Positions 37,553 to 47,282 of a stretch of 64,000 nt of DNA are shown here, piece after piece (the stretch's first letter is position 1; every line of letters starts with the position of its first letter). The notes under the pieces were generated by a model. That model searched no databases, was not told the origin of the DNA, and saw nothing but the letters and a program-made list of their open reading frames with translations. Source of the stretch: Linnemannia hyalina (lineage: Eukaryota > Mortierellomycota > Mortierellomycetes > Mortierellales > Mortierellaceae). The translations under genes and the position numbers were made by a program. The DNA lies in the NCBI GenBank assembly GCA_019671135.1, contig JAHRHY010000017.1:992001-1056000 (forward strand), in the 5' to 3' direction.

Positions 37553-37558
37553 AATAAA
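37553..37558 (+). terminator. Polyadenylation-type hexamer AATAAA
   Basis: It lies 70 nt after the J-protein stop. Confidence 0.45.
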
Positions 37559-37702
37559 ACAGGTTTATGAATACGATTTATGAATAAGGGAAAACGCTAT
37601 GGTACAAAATGATATGGACAGCGAGGCGTCGCAAGGGTGGGCTGTGGATGGGAAATGTATATATAGGGCAACAAACAGGCTGAGTGCTTTGTTTGAGGTT
37701 TG

Positions 37703-38485
37703 TTAATCATCTATGTCCGGGATGTGGGAGAACGAGTAGCCATCGTACTCTTGGTATGCGTAGTAAGCGAGACCAACATGGTACGATCCTAATTGATAAA
37801 AGGTAAAAGTGGCAATTGATGTGAGAAGGCGAGGTAATGGGAAGAAGTGATGATGATACTTTCATTCAAAGAGAGTCGAGGAGGGTGGTTTTTACCTGGG
37901 ATGAAGCAAAGAGCGCCAAGGATCAATAGCGGTGTTCCCTTATCAAGCCAGTCCTGTTCGTTGAGAGACATATGAAGACATTAGTTAGAAAAAAAAGGCA
38001 GCGAACGAGAACTCTTGCAGGCAGTTACAGTGTCAGCTTGACGTGAAGTTGGTGTGTGGCAGAAGAGAGAGGAACTTACGGGACTGGTCATGATACCGAC
38101 TTTGAGAAGTGATCCGATGGTGAGTCCTACTATTCCAAGGACCAAGAGAACAACAGCAAGGACAATCGACTTCCAAGGAACTAAGAAGGAGCAACGAATG
38201 AAGCAAAAGGCGAAAACGTGTGAATAAAGGAAGAAAAGGTTCAGCAAGGAAAGCATGGTCTGTGGGTTGTCCGTAAAACAAAGGGAGAGAGGGAGAGAGC
38301 GTACTTTTAGGAGCAGGGGCCATGAACTGGCCGTCTGTGTAGCCAATATCGTCCTGTTGCTGCAGGTACCGGTTTGCACGACGGGGGAAGCGCATTTTTT
38401 TGGTTCTGTTGACGAGGTTGTGGACGCCGGCGAGGGCCTTGTTGTGGGATGTTGAGGTGGCAGAGGAGGAAGATGTGATGGCCAT
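37703..38485 (-). CDS. TMEM230: TMEM230-like membrane protein
   Basis: Four exons, 38485-38305, 38180-38080, 37953-37896 and 37788-37703, give 141 residues. The second half matches the TMEM230/TMEM134 layout: a basic-aromatic stretch (DDIGYTDGQF), PWKSIVLAVVLLVLGIVGL as the first membrane segment, a short loop, LLILGALCFIPG as the second, then HVGLAYYAYQEYDGYSF and the acidic end HIPDIDD. In animals TMEM230 sits in vesicles and takes part in vesicle trafficking; the fungal role is unknown. Residues 1-40 are variable and Ser/Arg-rich. The exon joins all keep frame and rebuild conserved blocks, so the model is strong. Confidence 0.9.
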
Positions 38486-38521
38486 TGTTCGCCTTGTCTG
38501 AGTGAGCAAATAGTCGGTAAG

Positions 38522-38556
<35 letters not shown>

Positions 38557-38935
38557 CAAGTGAATGAGTGGTGTGTGACGATGGACACTAAGGTAGAGAG
38601 AGAAAAAAAGGCGATGTGTGAGTGAAAGGGACAAGGAGGAAGGAGAGGAAGGAGGAGGTAAGGATAAGACAAAGGCGCAAACAATCAAGCGCAGTGTCAG
38701 TAGGGTATTGTGTGACAGGCAACGGGGTCGAAGGGGTCAGTTGCTTTTGTTTGCTCAAGCGTCGACGCTTTTATTATTATTTTTCTCATCCTTCCATTCA
38801 AACACACATCACACAACACATCAAACTCACAGGACAAGACAGGAGGCAAGCAAGGCAGCAATCAGTTTATTAGGACAGCCCAGTACAATACCAAAGCAAC
38901 ACACACACACTCACATATACACAATTCATACAGTC
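38486..38935. promoter_or_regulatory. Divergent promoter: TMEM230 / EAF6
   Basis: 450 bp between the two start codons. It holds a (GT)n tract at 38524-38554, a purine-rich segment, and a CA-rich leader before EAF6. Confidence 0.5.
38524..38554. repeat. (GT)n microsatellite
   Basis: About 15 GT units, just upstream of the TMEM230 start. Confidence 0.9.
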
Positions 38936-39877
38936 ATGCCGGACGCGCCAGTAAGGAGGAAATCGTCTTTCATTATTCCAGTCAGTCAGTCCAGGAGAAA
39001 AAGGATGCAAAGCCATAGTAGAAGGAATTTCGCCACCAACTAACTCACGACATCATCAACACCACTGCCTTGCTATTCTCAATAGAAAGAAAAGGTCACT
39101 CACCAGCTGTACCTCGACGCCAAGAACGAACTCAACGAGCTGATGACCCGCAAGAAGCTTGTTGATCGCAACTTGGTATGGACGACACAAAATGAGGTGG
39201 CCTCAAAAGGACATAATTGCAGCAAAGATAATAAGCAGAGGTCAGAGGTCATGGCCAAGGAGCATGTGCTAACCAACATACACCTTGTTTTTGAATCGAT
39301 GACTTGGTAGGCTGGTCTGGAGAACAGTATCTACGCATTTGAGGGATCGTATCTGGAGGACACACAGCATGGAGGAAACATCATCCGGGGATTCGACGGC
39401 TACATCAACACAAAAGCTGACAAGAGCAGAGTCAAGTACTCCGAATCTGACCGACTCTTCTCCATGTCTTCGACCACCTTCACCAAGGCAAGCACCTTCA
39501 CTCACATTTATTTCGATTCGGATATTTGAGTGTGGCAGTCAGGAAACTAACAGGTTGTTGTTTCCCTCTCTTCCATCGTTGGGTATAAACAGGCACTGCA
39601 GATCAAGGACAACCCAGACCAGGAATCTTCACAGGATGAATCAAGACGCTCATCGTCTAGCAGCAAACGGCCAACCCTCAAGACCTCGTCCTCGACATCA
39701 AACACTGCACCACCTCCAACCAGCACAGTACCACCATCATCCTCTTCCGCCAGTCGGAGACTCCTGAAGCAGCAAAAGTCATCATCATCTTCCAACCACC
39801 CTAAGGACAGCACTAGGCCACCCAAGAAGATGCGCATGTCCTCCACAGCAGATGGTGATGAGGATCTGGACGTTTAG
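38936..39877 (+). CDS. EAF6: NuA4 histone acetyltransferase subunit Eaf6
   Basis: Four exons, 38936-38950, 39086-39175, 39311-39487 and 39593-39877, give 188 residues. Eaf6 (MEAF6) is a small subunit shared by NuA4- and NuA3-type acetyltransferase complexes. The conserved core is a coiled coil ([20 protein letters not shown]) followed by [29 protein letters not shown] and [11 protein letters not shown]. The C-terminal 90 residues are Ser/Lys-rich and disordered, ending near KKMRMSS and an acidic tail. Exon 1 is only 15 nt (MPDAP). Intron 3 (39488-39592) starts with GCAAGC, not GT, after AAG: the frame reaches a stop before any GT, so a GC-AG intron is the only reading that keeps the protein intact. 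Confidence 0.9.
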
Positions 39878-40631
39878 GCTTTGCCGAACGCTTATTGGTA
39901 GTATTTTGGTGGCAATTTTCGGCATTGCACACAAAGGAAATCGATAGTCAAGTAGCGAACAGGAACAACAACACGAACACTCACACTTGTACATACATCC
40001 CACATCACCCCTACACTTTTTTTTTTGTTTCTCGCCGTTTTCTACGACTATTTCTTCTTTACAGAAAAGAGGATTGGTCAACATGAGGAATTGATTTTTT
40101 TTTCGCATTGCCGTTGTTGGCGTTCGGTTGGAGGCGCTTTGTCCATCGGCAGGTACAAAGAGGGCGCTTCGTTGTATTTTATTCGTCTTCAATGAGGTTT
40201 TAAAACCTTGCATGTAGTGAAGAAAGGGAAGAGGGAGGAGAGGGAAGCTCCGGAGACAAGAGTGCCGAATGGACAGATCCAGCAGACCCCTACGGAGCGC
40301 CATAACTATTGCGGCCCTAACCCACAGCTGTAGTCAATCGGTCGGTCGGCGGACCCTCAGCGCGGCAAGGTGATCGATTGGGCGACATTTGCCCAAATAA
40401 TTTCTGTGCTGCTAGTGGTGCCCGTAGCTCTACAAAAAAGTAAGGTTGTGGAGAAACCATCCCTCTTGTCTTCGATCAAGCCCTTGGCCGTGGGTATGGA
40501 TTTGATATTTTGACACCCTACTAAATACCGTCCTTGTCGCTCCTTTTTTTACTTTCTTCCTTTTCTTTTCAATCATCCAACCCCACATTCCTTCTTTTTC
40601 ATACCCCCCCATTCACTACTCCCAATCAACA
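39878..40631. other. Intergenic, EAF6 to acyl-CoA dehydrogenase
   Basis: 0.75 kb between plus-strand genes. The last 90 bp is CT-rich leader. No gene was seen. Confidence 0.5.
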
Positions 40632-42323
40632 ATGACCTCCATCTTTGAAGTCTCGCCCCGCTGCCTGGAGCTCCAGAGGAAGCTCATCGACTTTGTCAAC
40701 GTACGAAAACATGCCTCCCTCTCTTTTACTCATTCTCACCATGCACCCATTCATTTTTATGGCGAACCAACCGGCGTCGTCAACACGGACCTATTAGCCA
40801 CATTTACCCGTAGAACATCATGCGCTAAACCACTCACGATATTATCTTCTTTTGTTTGAATATACTTTAGAACGACTGCTTGCCAGCCGAGGAGATCTAC
40901 GAGAGCCAGGTCGGAACCGGCGACAAGCGCTGGACGGTAAATATCAACGTGCTTTCATAACATACCGCTTTCATCAATCGACTCAACAAATGACCCACCG
41001 GAATCTCATTCTCGCTTTGTTTCTTTTCCTTCACGTCCATTAGACCGTGCCTCCAATCATGGAGGACCTCAAGGCAAAGGCCAAGTCCTTGGGTCTCTGG
41101 AACTTATTCCTGAACAAGTCTTACCCCGAAGGCCCCGGATTGACCAACCTTGAATACGCCACCCTCTGCGAAATCACCGGCCGCTGCCCCCGTGTCGCTC
41201 CCGAGGCCCTCAACTGCTCTGCCCCCGATACCGGCAACATGGAGGTCTTTGCCAAGTACGGAACCCCCGAACAAAAGGCCAAATGGCTCGTCCCGCTCAT
41301 GAACGGCAAGATCCGTTCGGCCTTTGCCATGACCGAGGTGGCAGTCTCGTCCTCGGATGCTACCAACATCGAGACCTCGATCGAGCGTGTGGGCGATCAC
41401 TATATTATTAATGGACTCAAGTGGTGGATTTCGGGCGCTGGTGATCCCCGTTGCAAGGTGTACTTGGTCATGGGCAAGTCTGACCCTAACAACGAGCACA
41501 AGTACAGACAGCAGTCGATCGTTGTTGTCCCGGCTGATACCCCTGGAATTGAGGTTGTTCGTCCCATGCAGGTCTTTGGGTATGATGATGCCCCCGAGGG
41601 ACATTGCGAGGTCAAGTTCACCAACGTCCGTGTTCCCGTCGCCAACATTATTCTTGGTGAGGGCCGTGGTTTCGAGGTCATCCAGGGTCGTTTGGGACCT
41701 GGCCGTATCCACCACTGGTATGTTACTTTGAGTACTTCTTGATTAGGGTTTTCTGGGTTGAGCAAAGTTTCAAATGATCGAATGGGAATTATTTCGCTCG
41801 CTAATTCCACTCTTCCAAACTCTTCACCATTAGCATGCGCGCTATCGGTATGGCCGAGCGCTCTTTGGACGTCATGATCGCCCGAGTCACCGACCCCTCG
41901 CGCCGCACCTTTGGTCGCATCCTCGCCCGCCACGGAACCGTTGCCGCTGACGTCGCCAAGATGCGCATCGAGATCAACGCCTCCCGTCTGATGGTCCTCT
42001 CGGCCGCCGACAAGATCGACAAGACCGACGCCAAGGGTGCCCTCCGCGACATTGCCATGGCCAAGATCATGGTCCCCCAGATGTTGCAGCGCGTCATCGA
42101 TTTGGCGATTCAGGCCCATGGTGCTGCTGGTGTCAGTCAAGATTTCCCCCTTGCCCGCTTCTATGCTGGTGCCCGTACCCTTCGTATTGCTGATGGTCCT
42201 GATGAGGTCCATACTATGCAGTTGGCTCGCTTTGAGTTGATGCGTGGAGATGATATCCGTGCTCGTGATAATGCCATTAAGGCCCGTCGTGCCCAGATCC
42301 TCAACAACGGATCCAAGTTGTAA
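40632..42323 (+). CDS. Acyl-CoA dehydrogenase, ACAD10/11-like
   Basis: Four exons, 40632-40700, 40871-40936, 41044-41717 and 41834-42323, give 432 residues. These FAD enzymes make the first double bond in beta-oxidation; ACAD10/11-type members prefer long or modified chains. Seen here: [19 protein letters not shown] at the N-terminus, [37 protein letters not shown] for flavin/substrate contacts, [31 protein letters not shown] across the last junction, and [23 protein letters not shown] near the C-terminus. No kinase-like N-terminal domain is attached, unlike animal ACAD10/11. No targeting signal is obvious; the end (NNGSKL) is SKL, a canonical peroxisomal PTS1, so the enzyme is probably peroxisomal. 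Confidence 0.93.
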
Positions 42324-44040
42324 ACAAATAATATATAGCGCGCAAAAAAATATCGATTGTACAGATGAATAAAATAAACCATAAGCAAAACGTAATGCTG
42401 AGAAGGCCAATATCGCTCTCTTTCATCAACATCGACTCCAGGGGTGTATGCATAATAACGCCGACGCATGGATCTGGACTTGGACTTGGTGTTTAGGCTA
42501 GGCGGGCGACATGTTAAAGCAGTGGAGGTAACAGAAGGTGTGAAGGAGGGGAAGTAATCTCCGGACTGTGCTTGCGGATTGGTGATTTTGAGGCGATGGT
42601 TCTCGGGCTGGTGGTTGTTCTGCTAGTGATTCTTATGCTGGTAATACTTGAACTGGTGGACCTTCGAGGAATTGCTCTGGAGGATGGGATATGCTTAAGG
42701 TTGTGCCAATGGCTTGGGGAGGAGGATGCGGGAGTATTTTTCAGGCACCAGGCTTCTGAAATGAAACATATTTCCAACGAGGCTGACTAGTTGCTGTTCT
42801 TTCATTGATGGCGCCTAGATTGTCCTCATCATTGAGAAAGAACAACTTGTCCGAGCAAAAAGGTGAATTAAGACTGGAATGATGAGGCTTAGACCACTTT
42901 TCGCGAATCGTGGTGTTTTAACACTTGAGGGTTAACACTGAAATGTGTTTTTTTTTCGTGCGATTGCTTTTCTCTGTCTTTCTTCTTTCTTCTTTCTTCT
43001 TTCTTGTTTTTTTACTATCTTTCATTTTATATTTCTATGTCAACCAACATACTTACCTCTATGATCAGTCTCCACTTCGTCTTCGACCTCCCCCCAAGTT
43101 TATACGCCAAGGATGAAGTTCCTCACTCGACATGCACTCTTTGCAACGAAAAGTCAAGGCTCTTTATACTCGAGTTACAGTCTATGCATTTGAGTGGCCT
43201 TTTTTTTGTTTAATTCCTTCGAATCGATGAATACTTTTCGCTTCCTCTGTTTTTCTGTTTTTCTTTACCCTCCTTCTTTTCTTTCCCCTCAGCGCACTCT
43301 TCTCCACTTTCATGTAACCCCCTATCACCTCTCTCACTCCAACCCAGACAGCACATTCCTTCTCGACCTCGCTCTCGAATTAGACCACTGCTCTTCTCAT
43401 TTGAACTCAGTAGGTGAGTATGTTGTAGACAGTGTTGGTTAGACAAGCAAGGATAAATGCCGTGAGATGAATTGAGGATGCAGGGACGTTAATCAATAAA
43501 TTTGAGACGCGACGCGTTCTTACGTCTTTTTTTTTTTTTTTTTTTTTTTTTTTTGGTTGGCGCTAGACGTGTGAAAGAATGGAAGGAAAAAGAAGGGCGA
43601 AGCCAAATCGCGTTTGTGTACACAAGTCCATCCATTTATCGTGGCTTATTTTCGCAAAAGTCATCTCTCAAATAATAGTACTGGTTGGACAATTGTGCAA
43701 CCAAAACGATTAGTTTTTATCATCAATCTCACTCGATCTCTGAAAACTATTACCGATTGGAAATAAAAAATGAAAAGTATATTTTTTTATGTGAACGTGA
43801 AGTGGAAGAAAATGTGAATTTGATGATGAACAAGTTGCGGTGAGTCTATGGCAGTAATCGGCCCAGATCGAGTGTGAAAGGGGGATGCGAGTAGTGCGGG
43901 TGGAGAGAAGTAGTGAAAGGATGCATGGTGATGGTGTGGTGTATCGATGGTGTTGGTGTTGAGGTAAATGAAACGAGAATATCGATCGATTCCGTTGCAG
44001 AGGTAGATGGGTGATCAACGCCGCATATCAAACCACCTCT
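42324..44040. other. Convergent intergenic region
   Basis: 1.7 kb between the 3' ends of the acyl-CoA dehydrogenase gene and RCF2. It holds CTT-rich tracts near 42975-43010 and a 28-nt T run at 43527-43554. A minus-strand frame near 42161-42630 has a possible acceptor but no partner exon that I could find. Confidence 0.45.
43527..43554. repeat. Poly-T run, 28 nt
   Basis: Equal longest homopolymer in the window. Confidence 0.9.
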
Positions 44041-44985
44041 TTAGGCAGAGTTTAATGAGGTAGCGACGGCATGAGCTGCCTTGGCATCCAGAGGAGGAGC
44101 GGTATCCTTGACGATGTAGTTGCCCTGCTTGTCCTTGGCCAAGATGGCCTTCCACTCATCCGTCAAGATCACCTTCTTGGGCGCGGGGACGTCTGTCAAC
44201 TCCAAAGCTGCCACTGCCATCATTGTCAAGATTGTGAAACCTTGTGCATACATACCTATTAGAAATATCAAAGGAGTGAAACAGACGTTAGAATGTGCAT
44301 GCAAAGCAGGTCTGTGCAGTAACGAAATCACCACCCATGCATGCAAGTATTCGCAACAACAGCAAACAAAATAATAGGTAGACAAACGACGTACGGGCAG
44401 TAACAATGCGCTGGGTAGTAGTGAGGCCCTTCTTGGAGAAGGTATACAGCAAAGAACCGCCCATGCAGGTCAACCAGGAGACACCGACGACCATGTTCCT
44501 GTTCTCACGGATCTGGTAGTTGAGCTCGGCCAAGACTCCACGCTGGGCACGGATATCGGCGCGGGCCTTGTCTGCAGCCTCTTGATCCAAGTGACGCAAC
44601 AGCTGGCGGTCCTCGTAGTGCACGCGGGCATGATCAGCGAACAGGATCGATGTTGCCGCCACACCTAGTTTATTGTTATGCGCAAGAGAGTAGTTGGTTA
44701 GGTGAGATAAGAAACGAGGACGATGGATGGTGTGTTCATGATACATGATATAGGGGTTTTTCTGCTCCTGTAGTTATGATGCCAAAGGTGCGTACCGGAT
44801 CCGAGGAGGAAGGTCTTCATGGGGCGGGAGAGGGTTTGGTAGGTCTGAGAATAGCGGGCACCGGTGAAGGCGACGAGTCCAGCGGTGACGAGGGCGAGTC
44901 CTGCACCCTTGGCAGCAGCGGTGAGGATGAGCGAGTTCTTCTCCTCGGCATTGTCCTCCTGAGTGTGAGTATGGTTGATCGACAT
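44041..44985 (-). CDS. RCF2: Respiratory supercomplex factor 2-like protein (HIG1 domain)
   Basis: Three exons, 44985-44796, 44664-44395 and 44255-44041, give 224 residues, the same length as yeast Rcf2. Rcf2 is an inner mitochondrial membrane protein tied to cytochrome c oxidase and supercomplexes. The N-terminal half has a hydrophobic segment (GAGLALVTAGLVAFTGA) and SRPMKTFLLGSG. The middle is charged and helical (HYEDRQLLRHLDQEAADKAR). The C-terminal half carries the HIG1 layout: NRNMVVGVSWLTCMGGSLLY, a basic loop, then TTTQRIVTARMYAQGFTIL and a second membrane helix. The junctions restore the conserved ARMYAQG block. The gene diverges from STK19. Confidence 0.88.
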
Positions 44986-45347
44986 GATGTGTGATTAGAG
45001 TGGGTCGTGAAAAGTGAGACGAGAAGGAATGGAGGGTGAAGGAGAGTAAAGAAAAGAGAAAGTGCAATGCAGAAGACAAAAAATTTTGTTATCTCTCGAA
45101 CCCCAACCCCATCTATTTGCATACGCCTGCACGGGAAGTGACGGAAGGTGTGATGACGGAGTGGTCAAATATAGATATTGTATTGATTGGATCCTTCGCC
45201 CAAGTGTCTTCTTTCTCCTTTTCTCCCTTTTCTCCCTTTTCATTGTTTCTCCATTGCAACAACCGGACATCTCATCGCCATCCAACTCACCCCCACATAC
45301 ACCCTCGCAATCTCCCCTTCCTTACTCTCAGTCTCCCCCTACCGTCC
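44986..45347. promoter_or_regulatory. Divergent promoter: RCF2 / STK19
   Basis: 362 bp between start codons. A CT-rich leader (about 45205-45250) precedes STK19. No specific factor site is claimed. Confidence 0.5.
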
Positions 45348-47122
45348 ATGGTTCTCCCGTCGTCAACTGCAGACCCCAGACGACGACAAAGAGGCCAAAG
45401 TTCAACTCCGCAGCGACGCCACCAATTTCCATCGACAAGACCCCCTTCTTCAACAAAAGCAACTGCAGCTTCGAGTGTTGCATCTGCGGGCACCAATGAA
45501 GATCCATACCCTACCGAAACTCTCGGTACAATCAACTACCTCTTGAGCCTGTTAAAGCCAGAAAAAGTCCGCCAGCAGAAGCAGTTTCCGAGGGTTTGTA
45601 TGATCCATCAGATCTACAGCATCCTCAAGGACCATACCACTGTAGACCGCACCCTTGTAAGTAACACTTCTTTCTTGAAAATACCTTTGCGCATATCTCT
45701 GATATTATAAAGGCTAAGAATCCTCATTCTTTTTGGTAAACAATAGGCTCAGTTGATCAAGGATGGAACGCTTCGCAAGTTCTACATTGGGGGAACAGGA
45801 TCCGACGAGTTCGCCATCATGCTGACAGAAGATTATATCCACCAGATTGACCAGGCCAAGGAACAGTACCTCGAGGATCTTAAAGAAGCCCAGAAGAAGA
45901 CAGCTACAGCAGTATCACCTACGCCTTCGACTGGGAAGCGGAAACTGGACTCCACTGCGCCAACAGCAGCTGCGCACTCGAGTGCTGGCGAGTCGAATAA
46001 GCGGAGAGGCACTGTTGGGGCTGTCGCAGGGACGAGAGCTGGCTCAGCACTGATTTTGGCAGCGGTAACGTCCTCAGGGTCAGGAAGTACCGATGAGGCG
46101 GCGGGTGAAGGGGAGATCTTTGATCGGTTCAAGGAGCTGGTGTCTGGTGGCCAGTGTATGGAGATCTCGATCCAACACGCCAACATCCAGGACGCAATCG
46201 GAGCCACAGATCAAGATATCACGTAAGAATGAGGATATCTGTCTGTAATACAGTTTGTCTTGATCGACAGAGTTAACGAGAAGCTGACACACCAATTCTC
46301 ACTCGTAATTATTTAGAACTTTGATTCGGTACTCGTTGCTCAACAGGAGTCTCTCAGTACCGGCGAACCCACATCTTATCAACCTAGACGCATCCGCATC
46401 CCATCACACAAACACCGCCAACGCCTCATTAAATGGAAGCAACTCTTCAGGGAGTCACTCATCTCTGAACCAGCTCATCACAACCACCAACCAACAACAC
46501 GCCAAAAGTATCCGCGCCGACACCCCATCCTCGCTTCCAACCTCGGCGGCTGCTGGAACCTTGGTCCCGACATCCAGGAGCAGTAACACCACAAATTCAG
46601 TTGCGGCGACGACGGTGATTACGGATGCGACAGCGCACAGGGGACGGACCTCGGACGATGTTGCGTACCGGTTTGCGATCCGACAAGGTGGGCTGTTTGT
46701 GACCCACTTTCTGAAGGGTCGGCTTGAGATCTTGAGGATGATCAAACGTCAGATGTTTGGCGACATGTTGACTTCTGTAAGCAGCATTCTAGTTTTCTGT
46801 TTGCGTGCTTGACAATTGATACTATTTCTATGCCTTAATTGCCATTTACTCATGATTTGGATGTCTTTGTTCTTAGGCCATCACGGCGAAACCGTTACGG
46901 GGCTCTTCTCTCTCACATGAGTTCCATGTCCATGATCTGGTCGGCAGTGGGCGCGTCCAGAGGTGAGTTTCCCCTTCTGAAGACATATCATCGTCGAACC
47001 ACAGTGCCATGAAAAAAGTAGCGGATACTAACATACTAATAAACCTGATCAGCATTACGACTTCTAGCGGGCAGTTGCTCAAATTGACACAAAAGGGCGA
47101 AGCAAGTGCAAAAGCTGGATAA
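45348..47122 (+). CDS. STK19: STK19-like winged-helix protein
   Basis: Five exons, 45348-45656, 45747-46222, 46317-46776, 46877-46962 and 47053-47122, give 466 residues. STK19 was first named a kinase; the human protein is now viewed as a winged-helix DNA-binding factor in transcription-coupled repair. Conserved blocks seen here are VCMIHQIYSILKDHTTVDRT, LIKDGTLRKFYIGG, FAIMLTEDYIHQI, then AYRFAIRQGGLFVTHFLKGR, ILRMIKRQMFGDMLTS and, over the last junctions, HEFHVHDLVGSGRVQSITTS. Two low-complexity inserts (Ala/Ser/Thr-rich) interrupt it, which makes it longer than the animal protein. The first 50 residues are basic and disordered. No kinase motifs are visible. The start codon is the least certain part. 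Confidence 0.85.
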
Positions 47123-47282
47123 CGCCATTGACAGCATACATACATACACACCTACAACGATACAATTGAAGACTAAAAAGTAATTTAAAAAAAAAGTAAT
47201 TATTGACTAGAGCAAAAACTAAAAGTACAACTGCGAACTGCTAATGCATCTCGTAGTCCTATGAAAGAATGAAAAAAATAGC

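Noticed and set aside
42161..42630. Long minus-strand frame with a possible acceptor near 42620
   Set aside because: Its right part is AT-rich and its left part is antisense to the acyl-CoA dehydrogenase; no partner exon was found.
43023..43213. Small plus-strand ORF with a CTLC pair
   Set aside because: Low-complexity surroundings, no homologous features and no splice partner; probably chance.
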